NCBI GenBank assembly: GCA_947454235.1
Contig: CANGIY010000006.1
Location: 1 to 64,000, forward strand
Length of the DNA stretch: 64,000 bases
Direction of reading: 5' to 3'
DNA from: Chitinophagaceae bacterium
GTDB lineage: Bacteria > Bacteroidota > Bacteroidia > Chitinophagales > Chitinophagaceae
In this document: positions 44,718 through 53,827 of the stretch, piece after piece
Numbering within the stretch: position 1 is the stretch's first letter
How the letters are laid out: every line of letters begins with the position of its first letter
The notes under the pieces: model-generated
The model's input: the letters and a program-made list of their open reading frames with translations, nothing else
What the model was told of the DNA's origin: nothing
Database searches by the model: none
Made by a program: the position numbers and the translations under genes

Positions 44718-44742
44718 CAGCCCAAATCAGAAACATATATTT

Positions 44743-47700
44743 ATGTCTTACTCTGTAAAGAATAAAGTTCGTATAGTTACAGCTGCGTCGTTGTTCGATG
44801 GGCATGATGCTTCTATCAATATCATGCGCCGTGTAATGCAATCGAGTGGTGCCGAAGTAATTCACCTTGGTCATGACCGTAGTGTGCAGGAAGTGGTGGA
44901 TTGCGCCATCCAGGAAGATGCAAATGCAATTGCGATTACATCTTATCAGGGCGGGCATACCGAGTACTTTAAATATATGTACGACCTACTTAAAGAAGCG
45001 GGTTGTAGCCATATCAAAATTTTTGGTGGTGGCGGTGGTGTAATTCTTCCACATGAAATCATGGAACTTGAAGATTATGGCATTACTAAAATCTACTCTC
45101 CTGATGATGGTCGTCGTATGGGTTTGCAAGGCATGATCGACGATTTACTCGAGAAAAGTGATTTCGCAACAGGCGCATCGCTTAACGGTGAGGTGGGTCA
45201 CCTGAAAGAAAGAGATGTAAAATCAATAGCTACTTTAATATCGGCTGCTGAAAACTTCGGCGACCACCCGCTTACAGTTCAGGCATTGAAAAAAGTGGCT
45301 GCTGACGCTGCTTTATCGAGTACGCCGGTATTGGGTATTACCGGTACAGGTGGTGCCGGTAAAAGCTCGCTTGTCGATGAAATAGTACGTCGCTTCCTGC
45401 TTGACTTCAGCGATAAATCAATTGGTATTGTATCAGTTGACCCATCGAAAAAGAAAACAGGTGGTGCATTATTAGGTGACCGTATCAGGATGAATGCCAT
45501 CAGGAACAAAAGGGTGTATATGCGCTCAATGGCTACACGCCAAAGCAACTTAGCTGTGTCTAAGCATATCTTAGATGCAGTTAATATCCTTAAAGCGGCT
45601 AAGTACGACCTCATTATATTGGAAACATCAGGTATAGGACAAAGTGATACGCAAATCACCGACTACTGCGACCTGAGCATGTACGTAATGACACCTGAAT
45701 ATGGTGCTGCAACGCAGTTAGAGAAAATCGATATGCTCGATTTCGCTGACATCGTAGTTATCAATAAGTTTGACAAGCGCGGTGCTCTTGATGCCCTGCG
45801 CGATGTAAAGAAACAATACCAGCGCAACCATAAGTTGTTTGAAACCAGTGTTGATGATATGCCTGTATTTGGCAGTATCGCATCGCAGTTCAACGACCCG
45901 GGCACCAACTCTATGTACAAATCACTCATTGACCTCGTACACAAGAAAACAGGTGCCGACCTGCATTCCAGCTACAAGGTAACCGATGAAATGAGCGAGA
46001 AAATCTACATCATTCCGCCAACACGCACTCGCTACCTCAGCGAAATTTCTGAAAACAACAGGCGTTATGACAAGTGGACTAAGGAGCAAAGCAATGTGGC
46101 GCAAAAACTCTTTGGTATTCATAAAACCATCGAAACTTTAAGGGCTAGCGATATCGAAGACAAAGACCGCCTGATTAAAGAATTGCAAGAAGTGTATGGT
46201 AAAGTAGAGCTTGACCTGGACCCGAAAAATAAAGTGTTGCTTGAAACATGGGAAGAGAAGAAGAAACAATACACCGACGAATTCTACAAATTCAAGGTGC
46301 GTGATAAAGAACTTAAAATTAAAACACATACCGAGTCACTATCTCACTTGCAGATTCCAAAAGTAGCTGTACCACGCTTTGAGGCCTGGGGCGAAATTTT
46401 GCAGTGGGCATTGGCTGAAAACTTCCCGGGTGAATTCCCTTATGCGGCGGGTATTTATCCATTTAAGCGCGAGGGCGAAGACCCAACGAGGATGTTTGCA
46501 GGTGAGGGTGGACCTGAAAGGACCAACAAACGTTTCCACTATGTATCGAAAGGCTTGCCTGCTAAGCGTTTGAGTACTGCATTCGATAGCGTTACCTTGT
46601 ATGGTCAGGACCCTGACCACCGACCTGATATTTATGGTAAAGTAGGTAATTCGGGTGTGAGTGTTGCTACGCTTGACGATGCTAAAAAGCTCTACAGTGG
46701 TTTTAACCTTGCTGACCCGAAGACTTCGGTTTCAATGACCATCAACGGTCCGGCACCAACAATGACTGCCTTCTTCATGAATGCAGCCATTGACCAGCAA
46801 TGTGAAATATACATTAAAAATAACGGGCTCTCGGGAGAAGTTAATAAAAAGATTGATGCCATATTTGCAGAAAAAGGTTTACCTAGACCATTCTACCATT
46901 CAGGCGTAGCAACGTCAACTGAAAATGGAGATTTGCCTGAAGGAAACGACGGTTTAGGATTGATGTTGCTTGGTGTTACCGGCGATCAGGTATTACCTGC
47001 TGACGTGTATGCTCAAATCAAAAAAGACACTCTTGCAGCAGTTCGCGGAACAGTACAGGCAGATATCCTGAAAGAAGATCAGGCACAAAACACCTGTATC
47101 TTCTCTACCGAGTTCTCTTTGAGGCTGATGGGCGATGTGCAGCAGTACTTCATCAATAATAAGGTGAGGAATTTCTACTCTGTATCAATCAGTGGCTATC
47201 ATATTGCCGAGGCTGGTGCAAACCCTATTTCTCAATTGGCATTCACCATCTCTAATGGTTTCACATTTGTAGAATACTACCTGAGCCGCGGAATGCACAT
47301 CGACGATTTCGCACCGAACCTTTCTTTCTTCTTCAGTAATGGTATCGACCCTGAATACAGTGTCATTGGTCGTGTTGCAAGGAGAATATGGGCTAAAGCA
47401 ATGAAGTTTAAATATGGAGGTAATGAGCGCTCGCAAATGCTTAAATACCACATCCAGACTTCAGGTCGTTCGCTGCACGCTCAGGAAATTGATTTTAACG
47501 ATATCAGAACCACACTTCAGGCATTGTATGCGATTTACGACAACTGTAACTCGCTACACACCAATGCTTATGATGAAGCCATTACAACTCCTACTGAAGA
47601 AAGCGTACGTAGGGCAATGGCTATCCAGCTAATCATTAACCGTGAATTGGGTTTAGCGAAAAACGAAAACCCGCTTCAGGGCTCATTCGTAATTGACGAG

Positions 47701-48144
47701 TTGACAGATTTGGTGGAAGAAGCAGTATTATCTGAATTCGACCGTATTTCAGAACGTGGCGGTGTATTGGGTGCCATGGAAACCATGTACCAACGCGGTA
47801 AAATACAGGAAGAAAGCTTGTATTACGAAACACTGAAACACACAGGCGAATTCCCGATTATTGGTGTAAACACATTCTTAAGCGCACAAGGCTCTCCAAC
47901 TATTTTGCCGAGAGAAGTCATTCGTTCATCAGAAGCAGAAAAAGAATTCCAAATTCAAAACGCTCAAAACCTTTGGAAACGCAGCGGCGAAAAAGGTCCT
48001 GAAATGTTGAAACGCCTGCAACACGTTGCGGTTCAAAACAAAAACGTTTTCGAAGAATTGATGGAAACCGTTAAATACTGCTCATTGGGTCAAATCTCAA
48101 AAGCACTATTTGAAGTTGGCGGACAGTATAGAAGAAATATGTAA
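44743..48144 (+). CDS. icmF: Fused isobutyryl-CoA mutase with G-protein chaperone
   Basis: The 1133-residue protein has the IcmF domain order. Residues 1-135 are the cobalamin-binding domain ([14 protein letters not shown] with base-off ligand His21; SYQGGH; FGGGGGV). Residues about 150-420 are a MeaB-like GTPase with P-loop GTGGAGKSS (201-209), [19 protein letters not shown] and NKFDKRG. A linker and the mutase TIM barrel fill about 560-1133. The enzyme interconverts isobutyryl-CoA and n-butyryl-CoA using adenosylcobalamin, while the GTPase gates cofactor loading. Some relatives act on pivalyl-CoA, which was not distinguished here. Its end lies 25 bases before the ATPase gene. Confidence 0.94.
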   Translation: MSYSVKNKVRIVTAASLFDGHDASINIMRRVMQSSGAEVIHLGHDRSVQEVVDCAIQEDANAIAITSYQGGHTEYFKYMYDLLKEAGCSHIKIFGGGGGVILPHEIMELEDYGITKIYSPDDGRRMGLQGMIDDLLEKSDFATGASLNGEVGHLKERDVKSIATLISAAENFGDHPLTVQALKKVAADAALSSTPVLGITGTGGAGKSSLVDEIVRRFLLDFSDKSIGIVSVDPSKKKTGGALLGDRIRMNAIRNKRVYMRSMATRQSNLAVSKHILDAVNILKAAKYDLIILETSGIGQSDTQITDYCDLSMYVMTPEYGAATQLEKIDMLDFADIVVINKFDKRGALDALRDVKKQYQRNHKLFETSVDDMPVFGSIASQFNDPGTNSMYKSLIDLVHKKTGADLHSSYKVTDEMSEKIYIIPPTRTRYLSEISENNRRYDKWTKEQSNVAQKLFGIHKTIETLRASDIEDKDRLIKELQEVYGKVELDLDPKNKVLLETWEEKKKQYTDEFYKFKVRDKELKIKTHTESLSHLQIPKVAVPRFEAWGEILQWALAENFPGEFPYAAGIYPFKREGEDPTRMFAGEGGPERTNKRFHYVSKGLPAKRLSTAFDSVTLYGQDPDHRPDIYGKVGNSGVSVATLDDAKKLYSGFNLADPKTSVSMTINGPAPTMTAFFMNAAIDQQCEIYIKNNGLSGEVNKKIDAIFAEKGLPRPFYHSGVATSTENGDLPEGNDGLGLMLLGVTGDQVLPADVYAQIKKDTLAAVRGTVQADILKEDQAQNTCIFSTEFSLRLMGDVQQYFINNKVRNFYSVSISGYHIAEAGANPISQLAFTISNGFTFVEYYLSRGMHIDDFAPNLSFFFSNGIDPEYSVIGRVARRIWAKAMKFKYGGNERSQMLKYHIQTSGRSLHAQEIDFNDIRTTLQALYAIYDNCNSLHTNAYDEAITTPTEESVRRAMAIQLIINRELGLAKNENPLQGSFVIDELTDLVEEAVLSEFDRISERGGVLGAMETMYQRGKIQEESLYYETLKHTGEFPIIGVNTFLSAQGSPTILPREVIRSSEAEKEFQIQNAQNLWKRSGEKGPEMLKRLQHVAVQNKNVFEELMETVKYCSLGQISKALFEVGGQYRRNM

Positions 48145-48169
48145 GGGAAAAGGTAAAAAGAACGACAAC

Positions 48170-49393
48170 TTGGAAACACTAACCATTAACAACTTTGGAG
48201 GGATTAAATCAGCCACTTTTAACATTAAAAAAGTGACTGTACTCATTGGCCCGCAAGGTTCAGGTAAAAGTGTGGCTGCCAAGTTGTTGTATTATTTTAG
48301 GACATTGCTGAATGGTTTTAAGAGCTATTCATTATCGCCCTATCCCTTTAGACACTATTGCGACAATCAAATTAATGACTTCTACAAGTACTTTCCTAAA
48401 GATGCTTGGCCAGAAGAAGAATTTGAAATATCGTACTGTATTGCTGGTTTTAAAATATTGATTAAAAAAAATAAGCAAGAAATCGATCTGCTTTTTCCTG
48501 AAAATACGGAAAAGAAATACAATGCCATACAAGAATATTTAAATGCCGATGAGGAAATAGTTAGTTCGATTTTTGACAATTCAATCCGTGAAAGAAAAGC
48601 TTTAACGATATTACAGCAAGAAAATATTCCAACAATAAAGAATTGGATACCAATTATACCAGCTGGCAGGAGTTATTTTTCAACAATTCATCGTTCTATT
48701 TATAGACTAATTAATAACGGGGCAACATTTGACCCGTTTTTAACAATTTTTGGTCAGTATTATCAGGACTACAAGGATGATTACTTCAAAAAATATAGTC
48801 AAGAAAAAACAGTTGTAAAAGCACTCGAATCAATACTTCAGGCAAAACTCACTACCGATGGACAGCAAGATTATTTAGTTCATTCAGACGGAAGAAGAGT
48901 GAAATTATTTAATGCGTCGTCAGGGCAACAAGAAGTATTACCTATGCTTTTTGTTTTAGATGCAGCAATTAGTCATGAAAACTCTATACTAGATACCATT
49001 TTCATCGAAGAGCCAGAAGCTCATCTATTTCCAAACGCACAAAAGAAAATTGTTGAGCTACTTGCGCAAGTGTACAATGTAAATGTGGAAAAAGCGGGCG
49101 TTTTCATTACTACACACAGCCCGTATATATTGGCGTCATTTAATAATCTGTTGGAAGCAGGGAAGCTTAAAAAAGCAATGCCTGAAAAGGCAGAAGCAAT
49201 CAATGCCATCGTGCCGGAAAACGAACAAATTGACCCTGATGATTTTTGTGCTTACTCGCTTGAAAATGGCGAAGTCACGTCTTTAATGGATGAAGAATCA
49301 GGTCTTATTAATGCCACTATACTTGATAGCGTGTCGAATGAAATCTCTCAGGAATTTGGTGAACTATTAGATATTGAGTTTGGTGATGAATGA
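48170..49393 (+). CDS. OLD/ABC-type AAA ATPase, candidate defence effector partner
   Basis: Start: no early in-frame ATG exists; TTG at 48170 (reading ETLTINNFGGI) fits family starts, while a TTG at 48110 would overlap icmF by 35 bases. The 407-residue protein has Walker A GPQGSGKS (27-34), an ABC-like signature NASSGQQE (248-255), Walker B FIEEPEAHL (278-286) and the His switch ITTHSPY (313-319). This is the complete SMC/OLD-type ATPase set without a TOPRIM domain. Such ATPases pair with nucleases in Septu, Gabija, PARIS and similar anti-phage systems. The following nuclease-like gene overlaps its end by eight bases. Confidence 0.82.
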   Translation: METLTINNFGGIKSATFNIKKVTVLIGPQGSGKSVAAKLLYYFRTLLNGFKSYSLSPYPFRHYCDNQINDFYKYFPKDAWPEEEFEISYCIAGFKILIKKNKQEIDLLFPENTEKKYNAIQEYLNADEEIVSSIFDNSIRERKALTILQQENIPTIKNWIPIIPAGRSYFSTIHRSIYRLINNGATFDPFLTIFGQYYQDYKDDYFKKYSQEKTVVKALESILQAKLTTDGQQDYLVHSDGRRVKLFNASSGQQEVLPMLFVLDAAISHENSILDTIFIEEPEAHLFPNAQKKIVELLAQVYNVNVEKAGVFITTHSPYILASFNNLLEAGKLKKAMPEKAEAINAIVPENEQIDPDDFCAYSLENGEVTSLMDEESGLINATILDSVSNEISQEFGELLDIEFGDE

Positions 49394-49793
49394 GTGTGAG
49401 GAAGTATCAAATAGAAAGGAATTTGTATTCAAGGAATGTGGTCGAAAGCTAACGTTACGTAATGTCAATCAAGTTGAGTCAAGAAAAATAAAAGTTGATG
49501 ACTGCGCAATAAAGGATAAGTTTGAGATAAAATGTGATTACTTGTTGATTGCTGAAGGAAATGAGATTTTTATAGAGTTGAAAGGAACAGATATAGACCA
49601 CGCACTCAAACAGATAGAAAATACAATTCGCTTGATAGGAAAGAAGTCAGATATTGGTAATCGCAAAGCATACATTATCAGTACTCGAGTTCCTTTGTCC
49701 TCTTCAGAAGTTCAAGTGCTTCAAAGTCGTCATAGAAATAACTTTAAGTCTAAATTGATTATTCATTCTAGCCCGCATAAAGAAGACTACTAA
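49386..49793 (+). CDS. Small PD-(D/E)XK nuclease-like protein
   Basis: The ATG at 49386 lies inside the end of the ATPase gene (ATGAATGA overlap) and gives 135 residues; an in-frame TTG at 49374 is less likely. The central part shows the PD-(D/E)XK pattern: Asp51 in KCDYLLIA, Glu64-x-Lys66 in IFIELKG, and Gln76 in HALKQIENTI, all with usual spacing. A C-terminal AYIISTRVPL strand fits the fold. Nuclease activity and partnership with the ATPase are inferred from the motif and overlap. No close named family is recognised. Confidence 0.72.
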   Translation: MNECEEVSNRKEFVFKECGRKLTLRNVNQVESRKIKVDDCAIKDKFEIKCDYLLIAEGNEIFIELKGTDIDHALKQIENTIRLIGKKSDIGNRKAYIISTRVPLSSSEVQVLQSRHRNNFKSKLIIHSSPHKEDY

Positions 49794-49964
49794 CAAAACC
49801 ATTTCTACAACAGTTATTGCGTTGTAAGAGTCAACTACTCCCAACAATCATCACTTTTTTAGTCCCTAATTATTACCTTTAAGAGGTTTTGGTGGGCTCA
49901 AATGGAATTGGGTTTACTTGGATTTCAAATGATTTGATTGTCAGTGGTTTATTGCTGTCCTTGA

Positions 49965-51740
49965 ATGTTGCGGAACGGATTTTGGTTTTTATTGGGTGTT
50001 TTGGTGTTGCTTGCTGCAAAGGCGAGGGGGCAATCATTGGCTGAAAATTTGGATTCAGCGCGGTATTATAAATTCAAGAATTCAGAGAAAGCACTCAACT
50101 TTTCCAAACATTCTTTTACACAGGCGCAGGAAAAACGAGATACTGTGTGTATGGCTGAGGCATTGTTAATTGAAGGTGTAGCTTTCAATTTGCAAGGACA
50201 GAAGGATAGCGCACTCAAGTTCTACATCGATGCTGAAAAGTTTTATGCATCGCAAAAAAACACGGGTGGGCTGGTTGATGTATTCAATGAACTCACACTT
50301 TTCAACTTAAAGCAAAAAAACTTCGACAATGCACGTCAGCTCATTGATACTGCCGTAATACTTGCTGAAAGAACCCAGGATAAAAATAAACAGGCCAACA
50401 CCTATAATAATAAAGGCGTTGTGTTTCTCGATTTAAAACTGTTTGACAGTGCTTTACATTGGTTTCAGGCGGGCTTCGATAAGTACGACGAACTGGACGA
50501 TAATGCAGGTACTGCATATAGCCTGGGTTACATGGCTTCGGTTTATTCTGAACTTAAACAACACGCTAAGGCACTGGAGTGTCTGCAAAAAAGTCTGCCG
50601 CACCACATAAAATCAGGCGATAAAATTGGTGAGGCAGTCAACATCAACAACATCGGTGAATTGTTGTTGCAAATGAATAAGCCCAGGGAGGCTCTTCCCT
50701 ATTTTCAACAAGCACGTGAAAAAAGTCAGCCTATCCATTTTCTTGAATTGGTGGAGAATACCTACAAAATGGACGCACAGTGCTATGAAGCACTCGGTGA
50801 TTTCAAAAAAGCCTACGATGCTAAACTGAAAGAAACAGAAGTGCACGAAAAAATACTCAACGAGCAACAACTCAAAGCCATAGCCGAACTACAAACGAAA
50901 TATGAGACGGGGAAAAAAGAACAAGAAAATCGTTTGCTTTCAGAGACAAACCTCAGGCAACGGCTACAGTTAAGCCGCACCAAAATTATCATTGCGGCCA
51001 TCATCTTAATTGCGATAATGGGTATTGGGGTGCTTTACTTGTACTATGTAAGGTTCAAACTGAAGCAGGAGAATAAGTTTAAAGAAGAACAATTTGAGCA
51101 CGAGCGATTGAGAGCAGCTGCGGTAGTTGATGCTGAAGAGCATGAAAGAAAACGCCTGTCACGCGAGTTACACGATGGCATTGGGCAAACACTGGCGGCA
51201 ACACGTCGAAAAATGGAATCGATTGGGGAAAGTATTGGGGTGGCTGATGCAAATCGCAGTGAGGTGTTGGAATTGTTGGATAAGTCAATAAAAGAAGTCA
51301 GGCAGCTATCGCACAACATGATGCCGCCATGGTTACGCAACAAAACACTGTATCAGGCATTTGAAGAACTCAAGCATCAGGTACAACAATCGTCGCAATT
51401 GAAAATAGAAATGCAGTGGGACGATTTAGGGCAGTTGCAATTTGAGAAGGTAGAAGTTTTAATGTTGTACCGTAGTTTTCAGGAGATGCTGAGTAATATT
51501 ATAAAACACGCGCAGGCATCTAAAGTGAATGTAGAAGTGTTCAACGATGAAAAGGAACTAACAATAATGGTGTATGACAATGGTATTGGGTTTGATAAAG
51601 AAGCAGTGTTCGCAAAAGGCAGCGGCATAGGGTTGAAAAATATTCAAAGCCGTATTGAGTATATTGGAGGCACATTTGAAATTGACTCGCACCCTGGCAA
51701 GGGTACTACTTACACCATTTACCTACCCAGCAAAAAATAA
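49965..51740 (+). CDS. TPR sensor histidine kinase of the NarX/DesK (HisKA_3) class
   Basis: The 591-residue protein has a signal peptide-like start (LLGVLVLLAAKARGQ), periplasmic TPR repeats (residues about 25-290), a coiled coil, one transmembrane helix (about 340-362) and a cytoplasmic kinase. The dimerisation box ERKRLSRELHDGIGQTLAATR carries the phospho-His; the ATP site has the FQEMLSNIIKHAQAS N-box, YDNGIGFD and GSGIGLKNIQSRIEYIGG. It is paired with the LuxR/NarL-type regulator four bases downstream. The 170 bases before it hold no clear terminator for the nuclease gene. Confidence 0.92.
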   Translation: MLRNGFWFLLGVLVLLAAKARGQSLAENLDSARYYKFKNSEKALNFSKHSFTQAQEKRDTVCMAEALLIEGVAFNLQGQKDSALKFYIDAEKFYASQKNTGGLVDVFNELTLFNLKQKNFDNARQLIDTAVILAERTQDKNKQANTYNNKGVVFLDLKLFDSALHWFQAGFDKYDELDDNAGTAYSLGYMASVYSELKQHAKALECLQKSLPHHIKSGDKIGEAVNINNIGELLLQMNKPREALPYFQQAREKSQPIHFLELVENTYKMDAQCYEALGDFKKAYDAKLKETEVHEKILNEQQLKAIAELQTKYETGKKEQENRLLSETNLRQRLQLSRTKIIIAAIILIAIMGIGVLYLYYVRFKLKQENKFKEEQFEHERLRAAAVVDAEEHERKRLSRELHDGIGQTLAATRRKMESIGESIGVADANRSEVLELLDKSIKEVRQLSHNMMPPWLRNKTLYQAFEELKHQVQQSSQLKIEMQWDDLGQLQFEKVEVLMLYRSFQEMLSNIIKHAQASKVNVEVFNDEKELTIMVYDNGIGFDKEAVFAKGSGIGLKNIQSRIEYIGGTFEIDSHPGKGTTYTIYLPSKK

Positions 51741-51744
51741 ATTG

Positions 51745-52389
51745 ATGAATAAGATAAGTGTAGTTTTGGTTGATGATCACCATATTTTGCTCGATGGACT
51801 CACTGCGTTGTTGAAAAAACAGCGGGATATGGAAGTGAAGGGTGCATTCACAAGTGGTAAAGAGCTTTTGGCACAGCTTGAAGTTTTGATGCCAGATGTG
51901 GCTATTGTAGATATATCAATGCCTGAAATGACCGGTGTAGAACTGACGCTGGCACTAAAAAAGCACTTGCCGTCTTTGTCGGTAATCTGCCTTTCGATGC
52001 ACGATTCTATTGACTACATTTTAGAGATGATTAATGCCGGGGTGTCGGGCTATTTATACAAAAACGTAAATGACAAAGAATTGCTGGATGCCATAAGAAC
52101 TGCAGCAGAAGGAAAAATGTATTTTCCAACTGAAATAGCAGCTAAATTATCAGCCGAAGCAATAAGGGCGCGCAAGGCAGGCGAACAAGAAAAAGAAGCT
52201 CACCTCACCGAACGGGAAATTGAAATTCTGAAGCTTATATTTAAAGAATACAGCAATGCCAAAATTGCGCAGGAGTTATTTATTAGTGAAAGAACGGTAG
52301 AAACCCACAGAAAAAATATGCTCAGAAAAACAAATAGTGCTAGTATGATAGGGCTTATGAAATTCGCCATCGAGCATAAATTAGTGTAG
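51745..52389 (+). CDS. LuxR/NarL-family response regulator
   Basis: The ATG at 51745 is chosen: the frame is open upstream, but that part overlaps the kinase gene and lacks receiver sequence. The 214-residue protein has a receiver with VDDHH, phospho-Asp in VAIVDISMPEMTG and the Lys in YLYKNVNDKE, then a GerE-type helix-turn-helix (LTEREIEILKLIFKEYSNAKIAQELFISERTVETHRKNML). It should bind DNA as a dimer on phosphorylation by the kinase encoded just upstream. The 8-2-8 inverted repeat at 52470-52487 is a candidate target. Confidence 0.93.
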   Translation: MNKISVVLVDDHHILLDGLTALLKKQRDMEVKGAFTSGKELLAQLEVLMPDVAIVDISMPEMTGVELTLALKKHLPSLSVICLSMHDSIDYILEMINAGVSGYLYKNVNDKELLDAIRTAAEGKMYFPTEIAAKLSAEAIRARKAGEQEKEAHLTEREIEILKLIFKEYSNAKIAQELFISERTVETHRKNMLRKTNSASMIGLMKFAIEHKLV

Positions 52390-52469
52390 ACTGTTATGCT
52401 TAACCAGCACATCTTCAGGGCTGCTTTCCTGAAACTTTAATATGCTGACTAGTTTGGTACAGTATTCCT

Positions 52470-52487
52470 ATCAGTGCTGGCACTGAT
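52470..52487. promoter_or_regulatory. Inverted repeat, candidate operator for NarL-type regulator
   Basis: ATCAGTGCTGGCACTGAT is a perfect 8-bp inverted repeat with a 2-bp centre, about 47 bases upstream of the -7 element of the next gene. NarL-family proteins bind paired heptamers with a 2-bp spacer (7-2-7), and a NarL-type regulator gene ends 80 bases upstream. Confidence 0.5.
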
Positions 52488-52518
52488 GTTTAATTACCCA
52501 TTCAGGCGTATTTCAGCG

Positions 52519-52541
52519 GGGGTACCCCTTAACTACTTTTG
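52519..52541 (+). promoter_or_regulatory. -7 element and adjoining palindrome before outer-membrane protein gene
   Basis: TACTTTTG (52534-52541) matches TAnnTTTG, with transcription predicted near 52547, 40 bases before the ATG at 52586. The 10-bp palindrome GGGGTACCCC (52519-52528) sits between the -33 and -7 positions, where a bound protein could block polymerase. Confidence 0.45.
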
Positions 52542-52585
52542 TTGTGCGTTTATTTCATGAACGTCACACAACAAAAATCAAATTT

Positions 52586-53686
52586 ATGGTTAAACATCTA
52601 CGCACAGCTTTGATTCTGGCGGGGCTTTCTACGCAAGCATTCGCAGATTCGATTACTTACACTACTATTGAAACCGACCCTCGCAAGTACAAACCAACGG
52701 TACTCTCAGTGGACTTGGTTAACTGCGATTTGTACCACGAGCTATCAGCAGGGTACGGACTGAAACTGGAAACAGTCATTTTAGGTAGGTTGATGCCTTA
52801 TGCAGGTTTCAAAGGATCGTGGTATGATGGTGCGTCTCATAAAGTATTTGACGATTACCCTGAAGCGCCGGGTGGAATGAGCAAGCAGTTCAATACCGAT
52901 GTAGGTGCAACACTCTTTTTGCTGAACAGCGTAAAAGAAAGAAAGGTACGTGTTGTATTAAGTTCTTATGGCAATTCTCACTACCGCATCACGCACTTCA
53001 CATGGATTCCTAGTCAGGTGAAAAGGATGTTTGGCGTAGAAGGCGGTATTTTCTACAACAGAAAAGGCATTGCCATTAAGGGTGAGGGTGCATCGTTTTA
53101 CAATTACAAAGACAAGGCAACCGGTGCTGAAGTTGCTATGCCAACCAGCTCAGGGTCGGGAACGGGCCTTCCTGCGGGTGATGCTACATGGGCATTCCCA
53201 ATGACCAACACAGTGAGTTTTTATGGTGGTATCAGGTACCGAAATATCAAGAATACAGTTATTAGAGCCGAAGGATACGGCAAACGTTCTAATGCAAACG
53301 TCGTAGATTTTTATGCTGACCTCATGCTGGCACCAGTTTCAACGATAGGAGATGTAACTGATAAATCAGGAAAGCAGTGGGAAATGGTGCAAAAGAGCGG
53401 TGCGGTTAACCACATGGGTTATAGAGTTGGCTTCTCTTCTCATTGTTCCCGCACTTTTGGGTTTTCATATTACATGGAGTTTGGTAAACGTCCTGGTCCT
53501 GTTTTAGGCGACAAATTTGCAAATCAGGGTGGCTATCTGTCACTTGGGGTAGGTTTTTCAATCGGTTCAGGATTACAGCTCAATATTAGAAAGCATGATG
53601 GCGACAAGTCTTCAAAAAAGGCTGAAAAGAATGCCCAAAATGAAGATAACAAAGAGAAAGATGACTCATCATCTAAAAAAGACTAA
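52586..53686 (+). CDS. Outer-membrane beta-barrel protein with charged Lys/Asp-rich tail
   Basis: The ATG at 52586 begins a signal peptide (MVKHLRTALILAGLSTQAFAD); the in-frame GTG at 52544 would lie at the predicted transcription start. The 366-residue product is a beta-rich barrel-like protein (YGGIRYRNIKNTVIRAEGYG, GGYLSLGVGFSIGSGLQLNIR) followed by about 35 residues of mostly Lys, Asp, Glu and Ser. The tail is probably disordered, periplasmic or external. Function unknown. It stands downstream of a two-component system and is followed by a terminator. Confidence 0.75.
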   Translation: MVKHLRTALILAGLSTQAFADSITYTTIETDPRKYKPTVLSVDLVNCDLYHELSAGYGLKLETVILGRLMPYAGFKGSWYDGASHKVFDDYPEAPGGMSKQFNTDVGATLFLLNSVKERKVRVVLSSYGNSHYRITHFTWIPSQVKRMFGVEGGIFYNRKGIAIKGEGASFYNYKDKATGAEVAMPTSSGSGTGLPAGDATWAFPMTNTVSFYGGIRYRNIKNTVIRAEGYGKRSNANVVDFYADLMLAPVSTIGDVTDKSGKQWEMVQKSGAVNHMGYRVGFSSHCSRTFGFSYYMEFGKRPGPVLGDKFANQGGYLSLGVGFSIGSGLQLNIRKHDGDKSSKKAEKNAQNEDNKEKDDSSSKKD

Positions 53687-53717
53687 AGACGTTGTGTGGA
53701 TCAGTCGTGTTTGATGT

Positions 53718-53746
53718 AAGGGCTTGCTCAAAAGGCAGGCCCTTTT
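53718..53746 (+). terminator. Rho-independent terminator after outer-membrane protein gene
   Basis: Arms AAGGGCTTGC and GCAGGCCCTT (one wobble pair) around the loop TCAAAAG are followed by TTTTC. It lies about 30 bases after the stop at 53686. Confidence 0.75.
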
Positions 53747-53761
53747 CATTGGCACTATTGC

Positions 53762-53800
53762 CCAAAAAGAAAACCGTCCCGAAATTGAATTACGGGACGG
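53762..53800 (-). terminator. Rho-independent terminator after psd
   Basis: Arms CCGTCCCG (53774-53781) and CGGGACGG (53793-53800) pair perfectly; on the minus strand the stem is followed by TTTTCTTTTTGGG. It lies 28 bases past the psd stop. Confidence 0.82.
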
Positions 53801-53827
53801 CATCTGTAAATATTTTCAAGCAGGTTA

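Larger units (their letters stand above)
44367..44742. other. 376-base noncoding region with several short repeats
   Basis: No coding frame or tRNA is seen. From left to right it holds an inverted repeat TTTATTGT/ACAATAAA (44378-44397), direct repeats GTACAAC (44399-44405, 44410-44416), a 6-bp hairpin CAAGTG/CACTTG around a T-run (44518-44534), and a 14-bp inverted repeat with arms 44524-44537 and 44620-44633. The last part carries the icmF promoter. Because it borders an integrase remnant, part of it may derive from an attachment or arm-type site. Confidence 0.55.

Noticed and set aside
44500-44742. Cobalamin riboswitch upstream of the B12-dependent icmF
   Set aside because: No B12-box-like conserved core or long multi-helix leader was seen; the promoter element leaves only about 26 bases of leader.
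43653-44742. Prophage or integrative element
   Set aside because: Only an integrase N-terminal remnant is present; no other phage, relaxase or transfer genes are in the region.
51655-51744. N-terminal extension of the LuxR-type regulator
   Set aside because: It overlaps the end of the kinase gene out of frame; the receiver begins at the ATG at 51745, four bases after the kinase stop.
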